Below are positions 1 through 5,113 of a stretch of DNA of 5,113 nucleotides, one piece after another. Position 1 is the stretch's first letter; each line of letters begins with the position of its first letter. The DNA lies in NCBI GenBank assembly GCA_947589725.1, contig CANQCQ010000074.1, positions 1 to 5,113 on the forward strand, written 5' to 3'. A program made the position numbers and the translations under genes. Source of the stretch: an uncultured Bacilli bacterium. GTDB taxonomy: Bacteria > Bacillota_I > Bacilli_A > RF39 > UBA660. The notes under the pieces were generated by a model, which made no database searches, was not told the DNA's origin, and was given only the letters and a program-made list of their open reading frames with translations.

Positions 1-1
1 G

Positions 2-172
2 AAGATAATAGTAGATACATATGGAGGATATGCAAGGCATGGTGGAGGATGTTTTTCTGGAAAAGATGCAAGCAAAGTAGATAGAAGTGCAGCATACATG
101 CTTCGACATATCGCTAAGAATGTAGTAGCTAATGGTTATGCCACCACTTGTGAATTACAAATAGCTTATGCC
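2..172 (+). pseudogene. metK: Internal fragment of S-adenosylmethionine synthetase (MetK)
   Basis: MetK makes S-adenosylmethionine from methionine and ATP in the cytosol. Reading from base 2, about 57 residues match a highly conserved central-to-C-terminal part of bacterial Met[14 protein letters not shown], then [15 protein letters not shown], then AKNVVANGY and CELQIAYA. The normal continuation (typically AIGVA..P.S) is absent. After QIAYA the frame runs straight into kinase-like sequence. The 5' part lies outside the window. GC is about 39% here against about 20-25% just downstream, which fits a conserved housekeeping gene joined to AT-rich accessory DNA. MetK is normally about 390 residues and usually essential, so this piece is a remnant, a recombination scar or an assembly artefact. 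Family identification is confident; whether the join is natural is unknown. Confidence 0.88.
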
Positions 173-634
173 ATGAAAGCTTTAAGAAAAATTACTCCTG
201 TTATCTATCACAGAAATTTATCTCCACAAACTATACTTTTTAATAATTCTACTCCTGATGATATAAAAATTAAAATTGGCTATTTTGAAATGATAAAAAT
301 TAATAAAACTATTCCTACGGTATCTGATAAAATTGTTAAAAACATATTTCTACCATCTGATGTATTTCATAATTCCTGTGCACCTGATAAAAATTATGAT
401 TGGAGTTTATTTGATATTTATTCAATGGGAATGATTTATATATACTTATTATTACATAGAGAAGTAGATATTCCTTTATTTGATTATAAAAATAAAATAA
501 ATGACTTATTAGAAGAAGAAGGAATAAGTGATAATATTAGGGAATTGATAATTTTAATGATAGATAATCCACTAAATAGATCTACATTAGATGAATGTAT
601 AGAGAGGTTAGAAGAAATATATGGAAGTTATTAG
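2..634 (+). CDS. Open frame: MetK fragment fused to pseudokinase C-lobe (5' partial)
   Basis: The frame is open from base 2 to the TAG at 632-634 (210 residues visible). Residues 1-57 are MetK-like. From about residue 58 the protein resembles a protein-kinase C-lobe, with degenerate catalytic positions. HRD is HRN (70-72), so the catalytic Asp is lost. The following K and N of the HRDLKPEN pattern are also replaced (HRNLSPQT), and DFG is GYF (93-95). Structural landmarks remain: APD for APE (127-129), the helix-F Asp in FDIYSMG (138), and the conserved Arg near the end in NPLNRST (193). No N-lobe with VAIK lysine is present, because MetK sequence sits where it should be. The frame overlaps the next kinase gene by 14 bases, as in an operon. 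The ATG at 98 lies inside the MetK-homologous part and is not a credible natural start. The original gene was probably a full-length catalytically dead kinase partnering the kinase that follows; that is inferred. Confidence 0.7.
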   Translation, partial: KIIVDTYGGYARHGGGCFSGKDASKVDRSAAYMLRHIAKNVVANGYATTCELQIAYAMKALRKITPVIYHRNLSPQTILFNNSTPDDIKIKIGYFEMIKINKTIPTVSDKIVKNIFLPSDVFHNSCAPDKNYDWSLFDIYSMGMIYIYLLLHREVDIPLFDYKNKINDLLEEEGISDNIRELIILMIDNPLNRSTLDECIERLEEIYGSY

Positions 635-1460
635 TTTTAATTTAAATAGAAAATATGAAATAATTAAGCAAATTCATGAAAATACTGCAACACATGTAAA
701 GTTTATGATTGCTAAAGACTTAGAATTATCAAGATATGTAGGTATAAAAGAATTTCCTCTAAATGATAAAACACTTAATCAAATAAGAAAAGAAACTTTA
801 ACTAATATAAATATATCTAGTATTAATCCTTTTGTTCCTCAAGTATATGAAATGTATACTGATTATAAAACTCATAAAGTATATATTGTTTATCAATATA
901 TTAGTAATAAGAATTTAAGGGATCTTCTTAATAATGGAAAAATAGATTCAAGTAAAGCTTTTAGTATAATAGAAAAAATTATTGATATTTTAGATGATAT
1001 ATCTAAAAATTTTAATTTTATAAATCACAGAGATTTAAAACCAGAAAATATAATGATTGATAAAAGAAATAGAGTTTATTTGATAGATTTTGGTTTAACT
1101 TTTACTCCTCCAATCTATGGTGAAGGAACTCATGGTTATCGAGCTCCAGAACAGACAGTAGGAATTTCAACTGATGCTTATTTTAAAGTTGATCAATACT
1201 CTTTAGGCTTAATTTTATGTGAAATGCTTTTAGGATACCTACCACAATATGGAGTAAGTTTTACGGATATGGATGAGAGAAATAGAAATAGATTACCACT
1301 TGTAAATGATTTAGAAAAATTAGGTTACTCCAATAAATTCATAGATTTTATATTTAAATTGCTTAACTCTGATCCAAATAAAAGATTTAAAAATTATGAT
1401 GATTTAAGATTTCAATTGAAAGGATTTAAAAAAGCAAATTATGGAAAAGTTAAAAGATAA
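621..1460 (+). CDS. Serine/threonine protein kinase, predicted active
   Basis: This is a complete 279-residue Hanks-type kinase domain with almost nothing else: no transmembrane helix, PASTA or other sensor domain, so it is probably cytosolic. Visible motifs are the VGIK lysine (K43), a candidate helix-C Glu (E58), HRDLKPEN (136-143, catalytic D138), DFG (156-158), APE (175-177), the helix-F Asp in DQYSLG (191) and the terminal Arg in DPNKRF (255). The glycine-rich loop is poorly conserved: residues 18-30 contain no GxGxxG. The ATG at 621 overlaps the preceding pseudokinase frame by 14 bases, and AGAGAGG at 601-607 is a weak, rather distant ribosome site, so translational coupling is likely. 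Its place between a pseudokinase and an Upf1-like helicase suggests that it phosphorylates or senses through these partners. The substrate is unknown. The kinase call is firm; the defence role is inferred. Confidence 0.93.
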   Translation: MEVISFNLNRKYEIIKQIHENTATHVKFMIAKDLELSRYVGIKEFPLNDKTLNQIRKETLTNINISSINPFVPQVYEMYTDYKTHKVYIVYQYISNKNLRDLLNNGKIDSSKAFSIIEKIIDILDDISKNFNFINHRDLKPENIMIDKRNRVYLIDFGLTFTPPIYGEGTHGYRAPEQTVGISTDAYFKVDQYSLGLILCEMLLGYLPQYGVSFTDMDERNRNRLPLVNDLEKLGYSNKFIDFIFKLLNSDPNKRFKNYDDLRFQLKGFKKANYGKVKR

Positions 1461-1569
1461 ATTTAAGAGTAAATATTTAAAGTCTATATTAACTAATGAA
1501 TCTAATTATAACTTACCAGTAAAAATAGAGAAAAAAGAATATAATAAATTTAAAAAGGAGAAAAACTGA
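1441..1569 (+). CDS. Possible small lysine-rich protein (42 residues)
   Basis: A 42-residue frame starts at ATG 1441, inside the last 20 bases of the kinase gene. It ends at TGA 1567-1569, sharing its final A with the ATG of the helicase gene (TGATG). It fills the whole gap between the two larger genes and has no signal peptide or membrane segment. About 13 of 42 residues are lysine, so the product would be very basic and perhaps nucleic-acid binding (inference). Against it, no good ribosome site lies close upstream (AAAGG at 1419-1423 is about 17 bases away), and AT-rich DNA readily yields lysine-rich frames. It could instead be the C-terminal tail of the kinase, read in another frame after an indel. 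I do not recognise a family. Confidence 0.4.
   Translation: MEKLKDKFKSKYLKSILTNESNYNLPVKIEKKEYNKFKKEKN
1552..1560 (+). promoter_or_regulatory. Ribosome binding site of the helicase gene
   Basis: AAAAAGGAG lies 8 bases before ATG 1569. This is near-ideal Shine-Dalgarno spacing and fixes the helicase start. The site also sits inside the end of the possible small frame 1441-1569. Confidence 0.8.
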
Positions 1570-3812
1570 TGAATCAAAGTATTTGGCCTGAAAGTCAGTA
1601 TTTAGACTTAACGACTGATAAAGATAGTGGTATTGAATTTTATTTTTCTGCAAGTTACAGTCTACTTATAAAGGAATATGGTAAGACATCAGTAGAAAAG
1701 TTTTTATCTAATGTTGCGAAAAAGGGTTATTTATTAATTTATTATACTGAGGAGAGTTCACATAAAGAAGCATCATTTAGTGTATTAGCAAGTGATCCTG
1801 ATAAAAATATAGATGATTTAGTTTTTATTGTAGAACTTAGTAAAGATTCTCAATTTGATGGATCAGATGAGAAAAAAGATAAAAGACTGATTATTAAACA
1901 TTATACAAAATTTCAATTAAATACTGGACGTTATTTAGCAGAAAGTGGAGTATATGTTAAATGTAATAATATAAAATTTAGTTATGTTGCAACTGGTAAT
2001 AAAGTTACATCTTTCGGAACAACTTTTAAAACAACTTATAATCCTGTCGATATATTTAAAATAATTGAGACAAAAAGAAAACATTTAGTTCCAAAAAGAG
2101 ATAATAAACAATTAAGTAAAAAATGGTCAAAGATATTAGATTATGCTAAATATTTTACTAATATAGAAGATAATATTGAAAGAACAGATTTAGTTTCTAA
2201 TACAAAGATAAATTATTCTAGTTATTCAAGTATTATTCAGGAAAAAAATGAAGATATAGCATATAAATTTTTGGTTGATAATATTAATAAAGAATATGAA
2301 GTTGGCAGAAGAATAGATATAAATGATGAGTTTGAAACATTACATCATCCTGTTAGAGGAACAATCTTAGAAATAAATAAAGAAGAAAAATATATAATTA
2401 TTACGTTTCCGAATCAAGTTAGTCTTGAATCTATTCCTTTACGAGGAGTAATTTCATTAGCTTATGCAAATATTCAATCTCGTGTTAGATTAAATGTTGT
2501 ACAAAATTTGAAAGAGTTAAAAGCTGGTAATTATTTAAATGATATTTTTGAAAATGTTGGTAAATGTCTTCCTTTTCAAGAGAATATTGATCTAACTGAA
2601 TTAGAAAATAAATGGAAGAATATGCAACGAGAAGTTGATAGAATTAAATCTTTACCTAAGGAGCAACAGGCTAATTATAAAGTAGAGTATCCACCAACAC
2701 CTACTCAACAAGAAGCGATAAAAAATGGTATAAAAGCAAAAGATTTATATTTGGTTTGGGGACCTCCCGGAACTGGTAAAACAACAGTTATTAAAGAGTG
2801 GGTCGAGTATTTCGCGCGACAAGGTAAAAGAGTTCTTATTTCATCACAAAATAATAAAGCTGTTGATAATGTCTTAGAAAGATTACCAGAAGATATTAAA
2901 AAGAATAGTATAAGAATAGGTAATCAAGAAAAAATTCAATTAAATGTACAAGATTATTCTTATCAACAAAGAGTTAGTAATTTAGGAAAAGATTTAGTTT
3001 CAAATGTTTTAAAAAATGAGAAGTTATTTAAAGAAAAATTAGAACTTGTTAAAGAAAAATATCAAATATTAAAAAAATATAATGATATTTTTACAAAGAA
3101 ATTTAGTTCTTATAAAATCGAAACTTATAATAAAAAAATAAATTTATTTAAAGAAAATGTTCATGTACTGGATAATTTATATAGAGAATATGTATATTAT
3201 TATACGAAAATAGGGGGAACTATTAATGGTTGTCCAAATAAAAAAATAATTAAGTTTATTGTTAAATTAAGTTTGACCAAAGATTATTTAAGAATGCATA
3301 AAGTTGTTTCGAAATACAATATGTATAGTAAGTATTTATTGAATTATGAAAAAGAATTTGTTTGTAGTTATTTAGATAAATTTATTTTAGCTAATCCTTT
3401 ACCAGAAGATTTATTAGAAGTGCGTTATAAGCATAGAGATAATGATTATAGTTATATTTTGTTTGTTAAAGATTATTTGAATAAAGCAGTTTCTAATTGT
3501 GAAAAGTCAATCGATGATTTAAATGTTTTAATAAAATCTAATGAAGAATGGAAGAGTGAGTTAAATAACAGAAATGATGCCATAACATCAGATATTATTT
3601 TATCTACAACACAGGTGGTTGGAGCTACATGTATTGGAATTAGTACTAGAAGAATATTTCAAAATATAGAGTTTGATGTATCTATAATTGATGAATCAGG
3701 TCAAATTCAATTACATAATGCTTTAGTACCTTTAAGTAGAAGTAATAAAGCTATTATGTTAGGAGATCATAAGCAAATTCCTCAAGTCCAAATCAAGATG
3801 CTTTGGCTTTAG
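1569..3812 (+). CDS. Upf1-like SF1 helicase, N-terminal part (frameshifted)
   Basis: This frame carries the first 747 residues of a COG1112/Upf1-like superfamily 1B helicase, an ATP-driven motor on RNA or DNA. Residues 1 to about 375 form an N-terminal region I cannot assign. The Q-motif-like PTPTQQEAI stretch is followed by Walker A GPPGTGKT (398-405), motif Ia (GKRVLISSQNNKAVDN, 419-434), a long lysine-rich, probably coiled-coil insertion (about 460-670), TQVVGATCIGI (681-691), Walker B DESGQ (708-712) and motif III GDHKQIP (732-738). The frame then leaves helicase homology and stops at TAG 3810-3812 after a few unrelated residues. The remaining motifs follow in another frame from about 3791. 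Restoring one base would give a single protein of about 1037 residues. As it stands, this half could bind ATP but lacks motifs IV-VI, so it should not be a working helicase. The start is set by the AAGGAG at 1555-1560. Confidence 0.92.
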   Translation: MNQSIWPESQYLDLTTDKDSGIEFYFSASYSLLIKEYGKTSVEKFLSNVAKKGYLLIYYTEESSHKEASFSVLASDPDKNIDDLVFIVELSKDSQFDGSDEKKDKRLIIKHYTKFQLNTGRYLAESGVYVKCNNIKFSYVATGNKVTSFGTTFKTTYNPVDIFKIIETKRKHLVPKRDNKQLSKKWSKILDYAKYFTNIEDNIERTDLVSNTKINYSSYSSIIQEKNEDIAYKFLVDNINKEYEVGRRIDINDEFETLHHPVRGTILEINKEEKYIIITFPNQVSLESIPLRGVISLAYANIQSRVRLNVVQNLKELKAGNYLNDIFENVGKCLPFQENIDLTELENKWKNMQREVDRIKSLPKEQQANYKVEYPPTPTQQEAIKNGIKAKDLYLVWGPPGTGKTTVIKEWVEYFARQGKRVLISSQNNKAVDNVLERLPEDIKKNSIRIGNQEKIQLNVQDYSYQQRVSNLGKDLVSNVLKNEKLFKEKLELVKEKYQILKKYNDIFTKKFSSYKIETYNKKINLFKENVHVLDNLYREYVYYYTKIGGTINGCPNKKIIKFIVKLSLTKDYLRMHKVVSKYNMYSKYLLNYEKEFVCSYLDKFILANPLPEDLLEVRYKHRDNDYSYILFVKDYLNKAVSNCEKSIDDLNVLIKSNEEWKSELNNRNDAITSDIILSTTQVVGATCIGISTRRIFQNIEFDVSIIDESGQIQLHNALVPLSRSNKAIMLGDHKQIPQVQIKMLWL
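3786..3793 (+). other. Single-base frameshift site in the helicase gene
   Basis: The upstream frame reads PQV then QIKMLWL and stops. The frame starting at 3791 reads NQDALALVEES, the expected continuation after motif III (GDHKQIPPV.. in relatives). One base is missing within GTCCAAAT: an extra C would give PQVPNQDALAL, an extra A PQVQNQDALAL. A stop at 3770-3772 in the downstream frame and the stop at 3810-3812 in the upstream frame confine the shift to about 3773-3809. No classical X XXY YYZ slippery heptamer is visible, so a mutation or sequencing error is more likely than programmed frameshifting. Confidence 0.9.
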
Positions 3813-4681
3813 TAGAAGAATCAGGTAGTGATTTACAAAAGAAACTTTATGAAAATAGCTTTTTTGATTATTTATACAGTGATCTTATTAAGTCACCTAA
3901 TAAAATAATTCTTGATACTCAATTTAGAATGCCTAAAGAAATAGCAGACTTATTATCTGATGCATTTTATGAAGGCTCATATAAGTCATTTCCTTTAAAA
4001 AGTAATTTACCACCACTAGTTGATATATTAGAGAAGCCATTTTGTTTAATAGATACTTTTGATTATGGAGTAAATAGATATGAAAATGATAAAGTAATTA
4101 ACGGAGTTAAAAAAAGATTTAATGTTTTAGAAGCTACTATTATAGTAGATTTAGTTGATTATTTATTAGTAAAAAATTTAGTTAATCATAGTGAAATTGG
4201 AATTATTGTTCCTTATAAAGATCAGTTAAGATATATAAGAGATATGTTAGTTGATAGATTAAAGGAAAGATATAGTAAAGAAGAAATCTATCAAATGATT
4301 GGTACTCTTGATAGTTTTCAAGGACAAGAAAGAGACTTAATTATTTATGGAATTACTCGTAGTAATAGAAGACCTCCTAAATCTAAGAGAATTGGTTTTT
4401 TATCTGAACTTAGAAGATTTAATGTTGCTTTATCTCGTCCTAAAAAACAAGTTGTAATAGTTGGAGACTTTAAGTTTTTAATGGAATGTGAAAATGATGG
4501 TGATGATGTAATTGAAGATGAAAATTCTGATAATTATTCATACAAGCCAAGTACAGAAAAAGACTTTGGTAATTTTGTTAAAACTATGTATGATGAAGTT
4601 GTTAATAAAAAGAAAGGTAGTTTTATAAAATCATCAGATTTATATAAAAGAATGGATAAAGGAGGACCTAAATTTGAATAA
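3803..4681 (+). CDS. Upf1-like SF1 helicase, C-terminal part (frameshifted)
   Basis: This is the second RecA-like domain of the same helicase, displaced by one base from its N-terminal part. Counting from the TTG at 3803, it has motif IV DTQFRM (38-43), IGIIVPYKDQ (132-141), motif V TLDSFQGQERD (168-178) and motif VI RRFNVALSRPKK (204-215, with the arginine finger region), followed by VVIVGD. After the helicase core, about 70 residues form an acidic stretch (about 228-243) and a lysine-rich tail. The homologous frame extends upstream of 3803 to about 3791, and no ribosome site precedes the TTG, so independent initiation is unlikely. This is the broken end of the gene that starts at 1569, not a separate gene. 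Its last 8 bases overlap the next gene. Confidence 0.9.
   Translation: MALVEESGSDLQKKLYENSFFDYLYSDLIKSPNKIILDTQFRMPKEIADLLSDAFYEGSYKSFPLKSNLPPLVDILEKPFCLIDTFDYGVNRYENDKVINGVKKRFNVLEATIIVDLVDYLLVKNLVNHSEIGIIVPYKDQLRYIRDMLVDRLKERYSKEEIYQMIGTLDSFQGQERDLIIYGITRSNRRPPKSKRIGFLSELRRFNVALSRPKKQVVIVGDFKFLMECENDGDDVIEDENSDNYSYKPSTEKDFGNFVKTMYDEVVNKKKGSFIKSSDLYKRMDKGGPKFE
4658..4665 (+). promoter_or_regulatory. Strong ribosome binding site deciding a TTG start
   Basis: AAAGGAGG ends 8 bases before TTG 4674. The spacing picks TTG over the ATG at 4681, which opens only a 9-codon frame. Confidence 0.8.
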
Positions 4682-5113
4682 TGAAAGAATACATTTTGGA
4701 TATGAAGTAAATAAGTATTTAAATGATTTTTTAGATAATCATAAAGGACAGTTAGGAGATCCTACCTTCTTTTATCATGTAGGTTATCCAATAGCAAAAG
4801 TTGAATTGGATATAATGGAAAATATTGTTGAAAACTTTGAAGTTATAGAAAAATATATTTTAAGTTTTTTATCTATTGGTTCTCTAGATTTTGTTGAAAT
4901 AAGTAATTTAACAGGAATACCGACAGATAAAATTATTTCTTGTTGCAAATCTTTACAGGCTTGTGGTTTGATTAATCAGCAAAATAAAATAACTGAGTTA
5001 GGTAAAAAATCTTTAAATGAAAATAAAAAATATTCTAACATAAAAAGAAAAATGATGGTTTTAGTAGATGGAGTAACTGGAGTAATATTAGAAGATGGTT
5101 CTATTTATGAGAA
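4674..5113 (+). CDS. Unrecognised protein with winged-helix-like segment (3' partial)
   Basis: The frame opens with TTG at 4674, supported by AAAGGAGG at optimal spacing. It overlaps the helicase gene by 8 bases and runs off the right edge after 146 residues. I do not recognise the family. Residues about 1-58 contain GQLGDPTFFYHVGYPIAKVE. Residues about 60-113 look like a winged helix-turn-helix: a first helix (EKYILSFLSIGS), then FVEISNLTGIP, a recognition-helix-like TDKIISCCKSLQACGLI, and a wing ending in ITELGKKSL. A beta-hairpin-like segment MMVLVDGVTGVILEDGS (128-143) follows. No PLD HxK motif, nuclease or membrane segment appears in the visible part. By position it is co-expressed with the helicase and may be the DNA- or RNA-contacting partner, or carry an effector domain further on. 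That is inference only. Confidence 0.8.
   Translation, partial: MNNERIHFGYEVNKYLNDFLDNHKGQLGDPTFFYHVGYPIAKVELDIMENIVENFEVIEKYILSFLSIGSLDFVEISNLTGIPTDKIISCCKSLQACGLINQQNKITELGKKSLNENKKYSNIKRKMMVLVDGVTGVILEDGSIYE

Noticed and set aside
98..634. ATG at 98 as the start of a 178-residue gene
   Set aside because: The ATG lies within the MetK-homologous stretch, homology continues upstream in the same frame to base 2, and no ribosome site precedes it.
1461..1568. Promoter or terminator between kinase and helicase
   Set aside because: AT-rich -10-like strings occur everywhere here, but there is no paired -35 box and no GC-rich hairpin with a T run. Tight gene spacing argues for one transcript.
1567..1572. 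TGA read as tryptophan (mycoplasma code)
   Set aside because: The large frames use TGG for tryptophan and contain no internal TGA, so the standard bacterial code fits.
3780..3812. Programmed -1 ribosomal frameshifting in the helicase
   Set aside because: No slippery X XXY YYZ heptamer or obvious downstream stem-loop was seen around the shift.
3803..4681. TTG at 3803 as the start of an independent gene
   Set aside because: Helicase homology extends upstream to about 3791 in this frame, there is no Shine-Dalgarno sequence, and the fragment lacks Walker motifs. It is the frameshifted end of the upstream gene.
4681..4710. ATG at 4681 as the start of the last gene
   Set aside because: It opens only nine codons before a TAA. 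The TTG at 4674, in another frame, has an optimal ribosome site and a long open frame.

Overview
The window is AT-rich (roughly 20-25% GC through most of it). It uses the standard bacterial code: tryptophan is TGG, and the stops are TAA, TAG and TGA. Ribosome binding sites are strong AAGGAG types. Together this suggests a low-GC Firmicute or a relative (Bacilli, Clostridia, Erysipelotrichales-like), but the sequence does not fix the species. All genes are on the + strand and packed tightly, with overlaps of 1-20 bases. This looks like one operon that runs off the right edge of the window.

Layout. Bases 2-172 encode a conserved internal piece of S-adenosylmethionine synthetase (MetK). Around base 158-175 it switches in frame into the C-lobe of a degenerate protein kinase that ends at 634. 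The kinase N-lobe is missing, and GC falls from about 39% to about 20-25% at the switch, so the junction is either an assembly chimera or a real recombination scar. Next come an apparently active Ser/Thr protein kinase (621-1460), a possible 42-residue lysine-rich protein (1441-1569) and a large Upf1-like superfamily 1 helicase (1569-4681). The helicase is broken by a single missing base near 3786-3793. Last is the start of an unrecognised protein with a winged-helix-like segment (4674 to beyond 5113), which begins with TTG.

Interpretation. A Ser/Thr kinase next to a COG1112-type Upf1-like helicase recalls the antiphage system Mokosh, whose type I pairs a kinase-helicase protein with a PLD-family nuclease. 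Here the kinase is a separate gene, preceded by a pseudokinase, and no PLD motif is visible in the part of the last gene that can be read. The cautious call is a Mokosh-like or otherwise undescribed kinase/pseudokinase/helicase defence operon. That role is inferred from domain content, not shown by the sequence. No RNA gene, CRISPR array, insertion sequence, clear promoter or terminator was found.
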